Shown here: in pieces, positions 1 to 9,781 of the stretch
Position numbering within the stretch: the first letter of the stretch is position 1
How the letters are laid out: each line of letters opens with the position of its first letter
Assembly: GCA_938014945.1 (NCBI GenBank)
Contig: CALLQH010000124.1
Span: 1-17,626 of the forward strand
DNA length: 17,626 nucleotides
Source: an uncultured bacterium
GTDB lineage: Bacteria > Pseudomonadota > Alphaproteobacteria > SP197
Reading direction: 5' to 3'
The notes under the pieces: generated by a model
The model's input: only the letters and a program-made list of their open reading frames with translations
What the model was told of the DNA's origin: nothing
Database searches by the model: none
Position numbers and translations under genes: made by a program

Positions 1-530
1 TCCTCGTAGTTCTCGTCGTATTCCATGCCGACGGTCATATCGAGGACATGGCGCAGCAGGGCGCCGTCGTAGGCCGAACCGGCAAGCTCCGGCAGGATGT
101 CGGTGACGACCATGTCGGGGTGAAGCAGGCCCTTCTCGCAGAGGATGCCGGTCAGCGAACCGCAGAAGGACTTGGTGACCGACATCAGCAGGTGCGGCTC
201 ATGCGCCTCGACGCCGTCGCCGTAACGCTCGAAGACGATGCGGCCGCGATGGAGCACGACAAAGCCGTCGATGAATCCGGCGTCCAGATGGCGGCGCACG
301 GTGGTCTTATCGCCGCTGCTGTTCTCGAAGGCGATGTCGTCGAGATGGAGCGGCGCCGGATCGAGCACGGCGACCGGCCCGGTGCCGCGCCAGACGTTGC
401 CCGTGGGCAGCAGGCGCCGCATGTTGCGGAAGGCCCAGCGGTTGAAGGGTCCCTCCTGCATGTTGGCGATCGTGACCTGGGTTTCCGCGGATGCCGGAAA
501 CGCGCGCATCAGTCCTGTCGGCTCGACCAT
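1..530 (-). CDS. Serine hydrolase, beta-lactamase/NylB-like fold (partial, C-terminus outside window)
   Basis: Translating the minus strand from the ATG at 530 gives 176 complete residues that run off the window edge. Residues 117-120 read SVTK inside a MSVTKSF context, the SxxK nucleophile motif of class C beta-lactamases, DD-peptidases and 6-aminohexanoate-dimer hydrolases. The preceding stretch (GFVVLHRGRIVFERYG, about 89-104) is the usual beta-strand pair before that serine. The start is well supported: GGGAGGA lies about 5 nt upstream. The Tyr and later triad residues would lie beyond the edge, so esterase, amidase and lactamase-like activities cannot be separated. No signal peptide is visible, which argues for a cytoplasmic enzyme of the NylB/esterase type rather than a secreted beta-lactamase. 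It is divergent from the FAD oxidase gene. Confidence 0.85.
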   Translation of the reverse strand, partial: MVEPTGLMRAFPASAETQVTIANMQEGPFNRWAFRNMRRLLPTGNVWRGTGPVAVLDPAPLHLDDIAFENSSGDKTTVRRHLDAGFIDGFVVLHRGRIVFERYGDGVEAHEPHLLMSVTKSFCGSLTGILCEKGLLHPDMVVTDILPELAGSAYDGALLRHVLDMTVGMEYDENYE

Positions 531-642
531 GGTTCCTCCCCGAAGAAGGCCGCGACGCTAGCACGGGGAGACGCGGGGATGCACACCGGCGGGCTTCGCG
601 CCTATCATGGCGGTCTATCCGACGGAACCATGCCCCGGAACC
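531..642. promoter_or_regulatory. Divergent intergenic region between serine hydrolase and FAD oxidase
   Basis: Two genes point away from each other here, so promoters for both should lie in this 112-bp stretch. On the minus strand a TGTGCA hexamer (580-585) and a GCTAGC (557-562) are 17 bp apart, a weak sigma70-like pair ahead of the hydrolase. Nothing convincing is seen on the plus strand. The call rests on gene arrangement more than on motif quality. Confidence 0.3.
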
Positions 643-2037
<1,395 letters not shown>

Positions 2038-2059
2038 GCCGGGCGTATCGGCCGGCCGC

Positions 2060-2533
2060 TCAGACGCTGAGCACGGAAGCCCGGATACTCTCGCAATCGA
2101 TTTCCAGCACGTCGCAGAGCGTCTCGAACTCGATCAGTTCGGCGCGGCGCACCTGGTCGTCGGCGGCGATGACGCTCCAGGCCAGGCGCATCAGGGCAAC
2201 GGCCCGGTCAGGGCGGCGGCCGACCCGTTCGATGATGTGAAGCAGGGCCTCGCGGGTGACGGCGGGGTCCTGGCGCAGGCGGAAGAGCTGCTCATCAAGC
2301 ACCGAGACGGCCTGCGCCGGGGTGAAACGATCCAGCAGGGGATCGCGCTGCATCGCCGCATCGATGGCGTAGCGCTCCTCCAGGCCGATTTCTCCGTCGG
2401 CGCTGGCCACCAGGGCGCAGACCGCCATGGCGGCCTGCAGATAACCCCGAGCCATGAACCGGCCGAGTCCCTCGGCGATCACGGCACGGGCGGCAACGAT
2501 ACCCAGGAAACGGTTCTCGACGGCGTGTTGCAT
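2060..2533 (-). CDS. TerB-like (tellurite resistance B) family protein
   Basis: A 157-residue, mostly helical protein. Two similar segments, VASADGEIGLEER near residue 42 and VIAADDQVRRAELIEF near residue 122, each give the acidic 'ADG..' plus Glu pattern of the TerB fold, which binds a divalent metal in characterised members. GGGAG lies about 8 nt before the ATG. It is the last of three minus-strand genes, after the radical SAM and homocysteine methyltransferase genes, but an 83-bp gap makes a shared transcript uncertain. No other ter gene is nearby, so a tellurite-resistance role should not be assumed. Stand-alone TerB proteins are often of unknown role. Function is not assigned beyond the fold. 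Confidence 0.75.
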   Translation of the reverse strand: MQHAVENRFLGIVAARAVIAEGLGRFMARGYLQAAMAVCALVASADGEIGLEERYAIDAAMQRDPLLDRFTPAQAVSVLDEQLFRLRQDPAVTREALLHIIERVGRRPDRAVALMRLAWSVIAADDQVRRAELIEFETLCDVLEIDCESIRASVLSV

Positions 2534-2616
2534 GGCTCAGGCTCCCGGCAGTCGATGATTCAACCTGCCAGGGCCCGTTTGGTTGCCTCCGATCTGCCAC
2601 ACTCTCCGCCGGACGC

Positions 2617-3567
2617 TCAGGAGCGCACGGAAACCGTCAGATTCCGCGCCAGAGCGGCGATATGGCGCTGGTTCGTGCCGCAGCAGCCGCCCAGAACCGT
2701 CAGGCCGTGGCTGTCGTGCAGGCTGGCCATCTGCACGCCGAAGGTTTCGGCCACGCCCTCGTCGAGATGATCGAGGCGGTCGAGTTCCTCGGGCGGCAGC
2801 TCCGAGGCATTGGCCTTCAGCCCGGCGATCCGGCCATGGAGCACCTTCGGCCCGGGCGGCAGCGCGCGGCGGAAGCGGGAAGGATGGACGCAGCCGACCA
2901 TGTAGTGGAGCGGCGGGCGGGGCGCCCGGCCATCGATCGCTGCGATGGCGCGGTCGATGGGTGTGCCGTCCGGCATGGCGGCGTCCTCGCCGATCACCGG
3001 GGCGAGGGCATAGTCGCGGCCGGTGGCGGCCATGGCGCATGCAACACCCAGAAGTTCGCCGGCGCTGGCAAAGGTCGGTGCATAGAGCAGGTCGACACCG
3101 AGCCCTGCCAGCGTTTCGGCCTGGACGCGATGGTAGTCGGCGGCCTCTTCGCTGCCGGGCGCCTGCACGGGATCGTAACCGTCGCGCCGCGGTCCGATCA
3201 CACCGGCGATATAGACGCTGTCCTCCAGCCCCGCGGCGCGGCGGCGCTCCTGGAGGAGCGTTACGGCCATGCCGTTGATACGCGCCAGCGCGTCCGGACC
3301 GCCATGGCCAAGACGGGTGAGGCATTCGGGATGCGCGCGCCAGGTCGGCGTGCCGATCTGCATCGGCAGCCCGCTCTCGGCCGCCACCGCGAGATAGCTG
3401 TCGTAGATCGCGGCAAGAACGCCGCGCTCTGCCTCGTCCAGCAGCGGCAGGAAGGAGGCGAACTCCGGAAGGTCGAGATGATGTTCGAAGATCAGGCGTG
3501 TCTCGATGCCGCCATCGGTCAGCATCACGGGGGCCTGCGCGCATGCGGTGGCAAAGTCTCCGGCCAT
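2617..3567 (-). CDS. Homocysteine S-methyltransferase family protein
   Basis: A 316-residue protein with the zinc-binding cysteines of the homocysteine methyltransferase barrel: Cys226 in GCVHP and Cys295-Cys296 in GGCCGTN. The N-terminus (MLTDGGIETRLIF) is the canonical first strand, and IAGLKANAS near 247-255 is also typical. Family members move a methyl group from S-methylmethionine, betaine-like or related donors to homocysteine or another thiol. The length fits the stand-alone (MmuM-like) class without B12 domains. I chose the ATG at 3567 because GGGAGGAG sits about 5 nt upstream; the longer frame to 3606 has no such site. The radical SAM gene lies 104 bp upstream on the same strand. The methyl donor cannot be read from the sequence. 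Confidence 0.9.
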   Translation of the reverse strand: MAGDFATACAQAPVMLTDGGIETRLIFEHHLDLPEFASFLPLLDEAERGVLAAIYDSYLAVAAESGLPMQIGTPTWRAHPECLTRLGHGGPDALARINGMAVTLLQERRRAAGLEDSVYIAGVIGPRRDGYDPVQAPGSEEAADYHRVQAETLAGLGVDLLYAPTFASAGELLGVACAMAATGRDYALAPVIGEDAAMPDGTPIDRAIAAIDGRAPRPPLHYMVGCVHPSRFRRALPPGPKVLHGRIAGLKANASELPPEELDRLDHLDEGVAETFGVQMASLHDSHGLTVLGGCCGTNQRHIAALARNLTVSVRS

Positions 3568-3671
3568 CCCCGCTCCTCCCTGTATCGAACGATTGTGGCC
3601 GCGCAACGCCTACGACACCAGTGGCCGGAAGCCGCAGTCTTCGGACCCTGCCGACATAGTCGAGGACCGTT

Positions 3672-4622
3672 TCAGGCCTTGCTGCAGGAGCCTCCGCCCA
3701 GGACGCAGAACTTGGCGCAATGGGGATGGTTGAGCTGCACCGTGCCGGCAGCCTCGGCCAGCGTATGCCCCAGCTCGAACTGGGGATCGTAGGGCAGCAG
3801 GGTGCAGGCAACGACGGCGGGGCGTTGCGCACCCTTGCGCTTCACCACCATGCGCGAGCTGGCGCACATCATGGCCGCTGGATCGACATGCAGAATGCCC
3901 CAGCAGGCCTCGGTGATCTCGGGAACCTCGGCGGTCTCGTCCATCTCCGGGAAGAGCACCAGTTCCATGGGGTCGGCGGCGTCGGTCGAGAGCTCCAGCT
4001 CGGCAAACAGGGTGCGGAAGCCCTGGCGCAGGCTCGCCTCGTCCTCGGCCCAGCGGGTGCGCCCGGCGACGTGGACCGTGAAGCCGTGTTCGGCCAGCCA
4101 GCGCACGCCGCGGATCATGGGATCCCAGGAGCGTGCGCCGCGCTCGAGCTGGTGGCGCGTCTTGGCATAGTGGTCGATGGAGACACGCAGGGTCAGGCGT
4201 TCGCCGTAGCGCTGCTGCAGGTCAAGCAACCCTTCGGCGTTTTTCATCATGGGACGCATCGCGTTGGTCAGGATCAGCACGCGATGGCCACGTTCCAGCG
4301 CATCCCCGGCCATGGCGAGGAAATCCGGGTTCATGAAGGGTTCGCCGCCGGTGAAGCCGATCTCGCGCGTGTCGAGGCCGCCGTCCGCGATCTCGTCGAG
4401 ATAGGCCGCAACCTCGGCCGCGGTGATGTAGACGAGGCGGTCGTTCCTGGGGCTGGATTCGATGTAGCAGCCCGCGCAGGTCAGGTTGCACAGGGTGCCG
4501 GTGTTGATCCACAGCGTGTCGAGCCGGGAAAGCGCCACGCCCGCGCGCCGCTCGCCCTTGGCCGTGACCGCCGGATCGATGAATTTCCCAGCCGGTCGCA
4601 TCGTGCCTTCGACAGCCGCCAT
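3672..4622 (-). CDS. Radical SAM protein with C-terminal cysteine cluster
   Basis: A 316-residue protein. Cys45-x3-Cys49-x2-Cys52 (CNLTCAGC) binds the 4Fe-4S cluster that cleaves S-adenosylmethionine, and GGEP at 92-95 is the SAM-binding motif of the same superfamily. The C-terminal third holds further cysteines (ACWG, MMCASS, VACTLLP, then HCAKFC and GGGSC at the very end), a pattern like the auxiliary-cluster SPASM/twitch domains. The substrate is unknown; such enzymes modify peptides or small molecules. The start at 4622 was chosen because GAGGGG lies about 8 nt upstream; the longer frame to 4730 begins with a stretch of unlike composition. It is the first gene of a three-gene minus-strand group and is divergent from the HlyD gene. 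Confidence 0.85.
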   Translation of the reverse strand: MAAVEGTMRPAGKFIDPAVTAKGERRAGVALSRLDTLWINTGTLCNLTCAGCYIESSPRNDRLVYITAAEVAAYLDEIADGGLDTREIGFTGGEPFMNPDFLAMAGDALERGHRVLILTNAMRPMMKNAEGLLDLQQRYGERLTLRVSIDHYAKTRHQLERGARSWDPMIRGVRWLAEHGFTVHVAGRTRWAEDEASLRQGFRTLFAELELSTDAADPMELVLFPEMDETAEVPEITEACWGILHVDPAAMMCASSRMVVKRKGAQRPAVVACTLLPYDPQFELGHTLAEAAGTVQLNHPHCAKFCVLGGGSCSKA

Positions 4623-4798
4623 CGTGAATGCCCCTCTTGCATGCGCGGCAAGGTTGGCAGCCCGCGCCGCGATCTTCAACGCACCAGCGCATCCGCTCAC
4701 GCAAACGGGATGACCTGCGAGCATTGCCATCCCGCACTTCTAGGCCGGCGAGCAACGTGCTATGCGATCCAAATCGGGACAGAACCGGGGGTAAAACC
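4623..4798. promoter_or_regulatory. Divergent intergenic region between radical SAM and HlyD genes
   Basis: This 176-bp stretch separates two genes that point away from each other, so it should carry both promoters. I could not find a -35/-10 pair of acceptable spacing on either strand, nor a clear operator dyad. The call is positional only. Confidence 0.3.
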
Positions 4799-5959
4799 GT
4801 GAGCGATGAATCGGCTGCTGCGTCGAAGACGGCAGAAACTCCTGAGACGCAGGCCCCCGCCGCCCAGCCGGAAGCCACCGAGCCCAAGCCCACAAAGAGC
4901 AAGGACCGCGGCCGCCAGGTGGCCCTGATCCTGGTCGCCATCGCCGCCGTGCTCTTCGTCTATCACCTCTTCGCGGACCGCCTGACGCCCTACTCGCCCT
5001 ATGGCTACATCCGCACCTATCTGGTCGCGATCGCGCCGGAGGTCTCCGGGACGGTGATCGAAGTCGCCGTGCACGACAACAGCCGCGTCGAACAGGGCGA
5101 GGTGCTGTTCCAGGTCGATCCCTCCGACTACGAGATCGCCGTCGCCGCCGCCGAGGCCCAGCTTGCCCAGGCCGGCCAGTCGATCGGCGCCAGCACCGCC
5201 GGCGTCAGCGCCGCCCAGGCCGCCCTTTCCGAAGCCCGCGCCAATTACGAGAACGCCCGCGAGCAATCGGCCCGCACCCTGGAGCTGGTCGCCCAGGGCG
5301 TCTATCCGGCAGCGCGCGGCGACGAGGCGACGGCCCAGCTCGATGCCGCCACGGCCCGCGTGCGCCAGGCCGAGGCGAACCTCGTCCAGGCCCAGCAGGC
5401 CCTGGGCCCGGAGGGTTCCGACAACCCGCTGCTGCAGGCAGCACTCGCCGAGCTCGACCGCGCACGACTCAACCTGTTGCGCACCAGCGTCATCGCTCCC
5501 TCCGACGGCGCCGTCACCGGCCTGCAGCTGGCCCCGGGCGAACATGCGCGCGCCGGCCAGGCGGTGATGACCTTCATCGACCTGCGCGACGTCTGGATCG
5601 TTTCCTATCTCAGCGAAAACAACCTCGGCCTGGTCAAGCCGGGCGATGCGGTGGAGATCGCCTTCGACATCTTCCCCGGGCAGGTCTTCGACGGCACCGT
5701 GCAGTCGACCGGCTTCGGCGTCGCCGTCGAGGACACCTCTGCGGCCGGCACCCTGCCCTCGGGCACGCCGGGACGCTCCGTCACCTCCTCGGACCTGCGC
5801 TTTCCCGTGCGTATCACGCTGGAGGGCGACAGCTACCCCAAGGGCCTGCGCTTCGGCGCCCATGCCGATGTCATCGTCTACCCCACCGAGAACGGCCTGA
5901 TGAACGCCCTGGGCAAGCTGCGCATCCGCCTTGCGAGCCTGTGGAACTATGTCAACTGA
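4799..5959 (+). CDS. HlyD/EmrA-family periplasmic adaptor protein
   Basis: A 386-residue protein anchored by one N-terminal membrane helix (about residues 41-57) after a Pro/Glu/Lys-rich cytoplasmic tail. It then shows the split biotinyl-lipoyl domain (EVSGTVIEVAVHDNSRVEQG, about 79-98, and IAPSDGAVTGL, about 235-245) around an alanine/glutamine-rich coiled-coil hairpin (about 112-225), followed by a beta-barrel. This is the membrane-fusion protein layout that links an inner-membrane pump to an outer-membrane channel. The start is the GTG at 4799, the only in-frame start just before the protein's own composition begins; the upstream GGGGG is only a fair ribosome binding site. Its last 11 bases overlap the DUF2955 gene, so the two are surely co-translated. 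The substrate is unknown, and no outer-membrane channel gene is in the window. Confidence 0.9.
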   Translation: MSDESAAASKTAETPETQAPAAQPEATEPKPTKSKDRGRQVALILVAIAAVLFVYHLFADRLTPYSPYGYIRTYLVAIAPEVSGTVIEVAVHDNSRVEQGEVLFQVDPSDYEIAVAAAEAQLAQAGQSIGASTAGVSAAQAALSEARANYENAREQSARTLELVAQGVYPAARGDEATAQLDAATARVRQAEANLVQAQQALGPEGSDNPLLQAALAELDRARLNLLRTSVIAPSDGAVTGLQLAPGEHARAGQAVMTFIDLRDVWIVSYLSENNLGLVKPGDAVEIAFDIFPGQVFDGTVQSTGFGVAVEDTSAAGTLPSGTPGRSVTSSDLRFPVRITLEGDSYPKGLRFGAHADVIVYPTENGLMNALGKLRIRLASLWNYVN

Positions 5960-6971
5960 CAGCAAGGCACGCCGGGTCCAGCCCGGGCTGGAGGACCACG
6001 GCCTGCGCATGACGCTGACCGTGATGGTCGCCCTGCTCGTCGGCGTGGGCTTCTCCAACCCGATGGTCGTCCTGGTCGCCCCGCTCCTGTCGGTGGTGCT
6101 GATGGCGCCGGGCTCGCCGCCGCCGGGTCCCGCCAAGCTGATCGTGGCGCCGCTGGCCATCTGGCTGGTCTGCGCCGCCGTCGCCACGGTGGCGACGTTC
6201 CTTGCCGATCAGGATGCCGTGCTGCTGGTCCTGATGGCCGCGGCCGTCTTCGTCTGTTTTCGCATGGATGCGGTGCGTCGGCCCTCGCCGCTGACCGGCC
6301 TGCTGCTGATCCTGCTGGTGACCGTGGGACCGATGTCGTCCGCTGCGGCGAGCTTTGCCGGCGATCTGGTCGAGGCGATGTCGTGGAGCGTCTTTGTCGC
6401 CATGCTCGCGTCCGGCTTTGCCCATGCCGTGATGCCGGTGCGCCGCCCTGCCGCGGCGCTGGCCGCCCAGCCCTTCGTCCCCGACGAGCGCCTGCGCGGG
6501 CCGCTCGGCAAGACCGTGATCCTGATGCTGCTCGTCGGCTGGTTCGTCGTCACCGACAAGACCGGCGCGCTCTACATCCTGGTGACGGCGGCGACCGTGC
6601 TGCGCATGCCGCGTTCAACCCATGTCGCGGCGGGCCTTGTCGCCTCCAACTTCGTGGGCGGCGCGCTGGCGATGGTCCTGGGCGGCCTGGCGGTCGCCAT
6701 CTCCAGCGACCTTTTCACCCTGGTCGTCTTTGCGATCATGGTCCTGGTCCTGGGACTGACGATCGAGGGCGGCGGCAATCGGGGCCTGATCGCCCAGGGC
6801 GCTGTTTCAGCGGCCATCATCCTGTTCGCTCTTACCGTGATGCCCACCGACGGCTCCAGCGCCTACGTCCAGCGCGTGCTGGAGGTCGCCGCGACCATGC
6901 TCTACGTCATCCTCGGCCGCGCGGCCTTCGCGGCGACGCCCGACGGCGCGCACCGGCAGCAGCCGGCCTGA
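5949..6971 (+). CDS. DUF2955/FUSC-like inner-membrane protein
   Basis: A 340-residue polytopic membrane protein with a block of hydrophobic helices in the first 110 residues, a short charged connector (about 160-180) and a second block of helices to near the C-terminus. This two-block pattern matches DUF2955 proteins, relatives of the aromatic-acid exporter/fusaric-acid resistance (FUSC) group, which are commonly encoded with an HlyD-type adaptor as here. It probably supplies the inner-membrane pump for the adaptor. The ATG at 5949 lies inside the end of the adaptor gene, overlapping it by 11 bp. The stop codon is 3 bp from the stop of the convergent methyltransferase gene. The exported compound is not known. 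Family assignment is from topology and neighbour rather than from a diagnostic motif. Confidence 0.75.
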   Translation: MSTDSKARRVQPGLEDHGLRMTLTVMVALLVGVGFSNPMVVLVAPLLSVVLMAPGSPPPGPAKLIVAPLAIWLVCAAVATVATFLADQDAVLLVLMAAAVFVCFRMDAVRRPSPLTGLLLILLVTVGPMSSAAASFAGDLVEAMSWSVFVAMLASGFAHAVMPVRRPAAALAAQPFVPDERLRGPLGKTVILMLLVGWFVVTDKTGALYILVTAATVLRMPRSTHVAAGLVASNFVGGALAMVLGGLAVAISSDLFTLVVFAIMVLVLGLTIEGGGNRGLIAQGAVSAAIILFALTVMPTDGSSAYVQRVLEVAATMLYVILGRAAFAATPDGAHRQQPA

Positions 6972-6974
6972 CGC

Positions 6975-7796
6975 TCAGCGCTTTCGGCAGATGAAGATGT
7001 GGGGCGCGCAGCGGTGCGCCTCCAGGTTCGTGCGAATGTTGGTCATGCGTTCGCGGAAGCCGTCGCCAACCAGCAGGTGAATGCCGACCGGAGGAGGCGT
7101 CCCGCGCGCGGCAATGCGCGCGAAGAAGTCGAGCGCCTCGGCGCGGCGATCCTCCTCCGCGAGGATGTCGAAGCCGGCACCGTCCAGCAGCACCCGCATC
7201 TCCTCGGGACTTGCAAGCCAGCTTGCCTGCGGCCCGGCGGCCCAGGGCACGGGAAAGACCAGCGGCCCCTCGCCCGGGCCCGCCAGGACATCGTAAAGCC
7301 CGAGCACCGCGCCGGGGCGCAGGATGCGCGCGGCCTCGCGGTAGAGTGCGGCCTTGTCGGCGATGTTCATGGCGACGTGCAGGCTGACGGCGGCATCGAA
7401 GGAACCATCGTCGAAGGGCAGGTCCAGCGCACTGGCGCAGCGGAAGTGCGTGCGGTTCTCCAGACCGACCGCCCGCGACAGGACGCCCGCAGCCTCGACA
7501 TACTCGGGCGTGAGATCGATGCCGGTGACATCGGCGCCGGTCTCCTGCGCGATGTAACGGGCCGTGCCCCCGATGCCGCTGCCGATATCGAGCACCTTCA
7601 TGTCCGGGCGCAGGCCGAGCATGGCCACGAAATGCCGTGTCGCCTCGATGCCGCCCATGTGGAACTCGTCGGCGGGCGCCAGATCGGCGATCGAAAGCGC
7701 CGCTCCGTCGGGAAGCCCGGCCCGAACCGCATCCAGGATCGACTCGGCGATGCCTGGGCGGGCGTAGTGACGCGTGACGGTCTGCTCCACGGTCAT
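6975..7796 (-). CDS. Class I SAM-dependent methyltransferase
   Basis: A 273-residue protein with motif I VLDIGSGIG at 68-76, an acidic residue ending strand beta2 (GIDLTP, 92-97), ALDLPFDDGSFD (123-134, motif II region) and LHVAMNI (139-145). The last of these recalls the glycine/sarcosine and dimethylglycine methyltransferase and UbiE-like branches. It would transfer a methyl group from SAM to a small molecule; the acceptor is unknown. The start at 7796 has GGAGAAG about 5 nt upstream and overlaps the stop of the ASCH gene as ATGA. It is the last gene of the four-gene minus-strand operon that begins with the M24-fold protein, which suggests a role in the same pathway. Confidence 0.88.
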   Translation of the reverse strand: MTVEQTVTRHYARPGIAESILDAVRAGLPDGAALSIADLAPADEFHMGGIEATRHFVAMLGLRPDMKVLDIGSGIGGTARYIAQETGADVTGIDLTPEYVEAAGVLSRAVGLENRTHFRCASALDLPFDDGSFDAAVSLHVAMNIADKAALYREAARILRPGAVLGLYDVLAGPGEGPLVFPVPWAAGPQASWLASPEEMRVLLDGAGFDILAEEDRRAEALDFFARIAARGTPPPVGIHLLVGDGFRERMTNIRTNLEAHRCAPHIFICRKR

Positions 7797-8296
7797 GGTG
7801 TCTTCTCCCGCTGCCGGTGGACGACGGCGAAATTCTCGCACACCACCGGCATGTTGCGCGAGGGCTCACGCCCCAGACTTGCGCATTCACGCACGAAGTA
7901 GTCCCAGTGGACGCGCCGCCAGTACTCCAGAGACAGATCGCCCTCGCCTTCCGAGGCGGCAAAGGCCGCGCCGACATCATCGAAGGCAAGCACCGTGACC
8001 TGCGTCGTTTCCATGACGCAGAGCGGCGTGCCGTGCCAGTCGGTGACGATGGAGAGATCGCCCGGCGCGGGCACCGGATCGCCGCGTTCCTCGTACATCC
8101 AGACGAGCGAGGCCGTGCCGGTCTTGGTGCCTTGCAGCACCAGGGCCGCCAGCTCGGTGGCGTCCGCCTCGTTGTCGCTGAAGTAGAAGACATCGGTCAG
8201 CGGCGTGGCGGCATCACGGCCCTGCGCCGCCAGGAAACCCCACCAGAAGGCGGCAAGCGGTTCGGTCAGATCGGCGATGTTGCGGGGACCGCTCAT
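7793..8296 (-). CDS. ASCH domain-containing protein (YhfF-like)
   Basis: A 167-residue protein. The GTKTGTASL segment (56-64), followed by DWHGTPLCVMETT (86-98), FDDVGAAFAASEGEGDLSLEYW in the centre (about 105-126) and the RxxHxxYF-type stretch, is the ASCH fold of the YhfF type. The fold resembles PUA domains and is thought to bind RNA or nucleotides; a related member, YqfB, is an N4-acetylcytidine amidohydrolase. Its place here, joined by 4-bp ATGA overlaps to both the M81 peptidase before it and the methyltransferase after it, is odd for an RNA-binding protein. It leaves open an enzymatic (amidohydrolase-like) or regulatory job in the same pathway. The role is not established from sequence. 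Confidence 0.85.
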   Translation of the reverse strand: MSGPRNIADLTEPLAAFWWGFLAAQGRDAATPLTDVFYFSDNEADATELAALVLQGTKTGTASLVWMYEERGDPVPAPGDLSIVTDWHGTPLCVMETTQVTVLAFDDVGAAFAASEGEGDLSLEYWRRVHWDYFVRECASLGREPSRNMPVVCENFAVVHRQREKTP

Positions 8297-9771
8297 GACG
8301 CATCCTTGGTCAGGGGATAGAGGTGGCGCGGCGCGTGGCGGAAGGGAAACGTCTCGATGCGCAGGGCCGCGGGACCGGGCGCGTCGCAGTCGATGATCGC
8401 GGCCATCAGCGGTGCGAAGGCGGCGCGGAAATGGTTCTTGGCCTTGACGCAGAGCAGCATGGGGCCGGTGGCGTCGATGCCCAGGTGTTCGAAGAGACCC
8501 GTGTCGATCAGATTGGCGCAGCTTGAGGTGACGATGACGCGCACCTGCGTGCCGTCGATCGCCAGCAGCGCCGAGAGCCCGAAGTCGACCAGGACGCCGG
8601 TGCCCATGGGTCCGGTGCCGCGGTAGCGCACCCCGGCCACCGCATCGACGGTCGCCGAAACCGGCACCGGGTCGCCGAAGTCCCTGCTGCGCAGGGCGCC
8701 CAGGGTGATGCCCTCCAGCCGGCCGCCGATACCGGCATCTGCCGCGGCCTGCGCCGTGCGGACATCCCAGAGATAGGCAAACACCACCGGCACATCCGGC
8801 CTTGCCGCCAGCACGGCGGCGAGCAGGCCGGGCGTATCGGCGGTGCCGCCCGAGAGCGGATTGTCGCCGGGGTCGGTGATGGCGACCGGCAGACTGCCCA
8901 CCGCCAGCGCCCGGGCCACCGCTTCCTGCGGCGTCGGCAGCGTCAGGTAGAAACGGTCGCGCCGCGCTGCCATGGCATCGCGCAGTTCCCCGGCACGGCG
9001 CTGCGCCAGCGCCGGATCGCGATCGGCAAAGACCATCACGCTCGCCCCGGCCGAAGGCGTGTCGCCATAGGAGAAGCCGCCGAAGACCGTGGCATCGAGC
9101 ACGTCGTCCATGGCCGCCGCCATGGCTTCCAGTTCGGCCATCGGCCCCTCGGCGGTGCGCATGCCGATGCTGGGCAGGATGGCATCGAGCCTGGCGAGCG
9201 CACCCACGGGGCGGATGGCGCCCTCGACCAGCCCCGCCAGCCCTTCCAGGACGCGGGTCGCGGTCGCGTGCTGATCGACGTGGGGATAGGTCTTGTAGCC
9301 TGCCGCCATGTCGAGCAGGGCGACGGTCTGGTGCGCCATGTTGGCGTGGAGGTCGAAGGAGGCGCCCAGCGCCACCTCCGCTCCGATGGCGTCCCGCACG
9401 CGGCGGACCAGCTCCAGGTCGGCGGAAGGTTCGTGTTCGGCGAGCATCGCGCCGTGCAGCGCCAGATAGACGGCGTCCCACGCGCCCGCACGCAGATCGT
9501 CGACGATCTCGGCGGCGATGGTCTCGAAGGCATCACGGGTCAGCGGCCCCGCCGGGGTGGTTGCCGTGCAGCGCAGGAAATGGCCCTCCCAGTCCGGATG
9601 GCGGTCGAGGAAATCGAGGACGCCGGCCATCTCCGAGGCGGTGCCGCGGAAGGCGCCGTCGACCTCGGCCCCCTTCAGCCAGACCTTGGCGTGGAAGTCC
9701 GCGAGGCCGGTCGGCACCGGACAGAAGGTGTTGCCCTCGTGGGCGAACATGGCGATGGCGATGCGGGGCAT
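8293..9771 (-). CDS. M81 family metallopeptidase (MlrC / microcystinase C-like)
   Basis: A 492-residue protein of the usual M81 length. The N-terminal domain carries the metal-site pattern: Glu12 in AHEGNTF, His106 in LALHGAM, Asp140 and His142 in SFDLHANM, and His164 in YPHVDQ. Spacings of 34, 2 and 22 residues match those I recall for the zinc ligands of Sphingopyxis MlrC. The C-terminal MlrC_C domain follows from about residue 300 (ITDPGDNPLSGGTADT). MlrC cleaves the linear tetrapeptide from microcystin; most homologues act on unknown amides or peptides. Its ATG lies 10 bp after the M24-fold gene's stop, with GAGGG upstream, and its stop overlaps the ASCH start. There is no signal peptide, so a cytoplasmic amide or peptide hydrolase is likely. 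Confidence 0.92.
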   Translation of the reverse strand: MPRIAIAMFAHEGNTFCPVPTGLADFHAKVWLKGAEVDGAFRGTASEMAGVLDFLDRHPDWEGHFLRCTATTPAGPLTRDAFETIAAEIVDDLRAGAWDAVYLALHGAMLAEHEPSADLELVRRVRDAIGAEVALGASFDLHANMAHQTVALLDMAAGYKTYPHVDQHATATRVLEGLAGLVEGAIRPVGALARLDAILPSIGMRTAEGPMAELEAMAAAMDDVLDATVFGGFSYGDTPSAGASVMVFADRDPALAQRRAGELRDAMAARRDRFYLTLPTPQEAVARALAVGSLPVAITDPGDNPLSGGTADTPGLLAAVLAARPDVPVVFAYLWDVRTAQAAADAGIGGRLEGITLGALRSRDFGDPVPVSATVDAVAGVRYRGTGPMGTGVLVDFGLSALLAIDGTQVRVIVTSSCANLIDTGLFEHLGIDATGPMLLCVKAKNHFRAAFAPLMAAIIDCDAPGPAALRIETFPFRHAPRHLYPLTKDAS

Positions 9772-9781
9772 GGCGGCGCCC

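Noticed and set aside
4760..6187. 475-codon minus-strand open frame
   Set aside because: It is antisense to the HlyD and DUF2955 genes and is Gly/Asp/Arg-rich without any motif.
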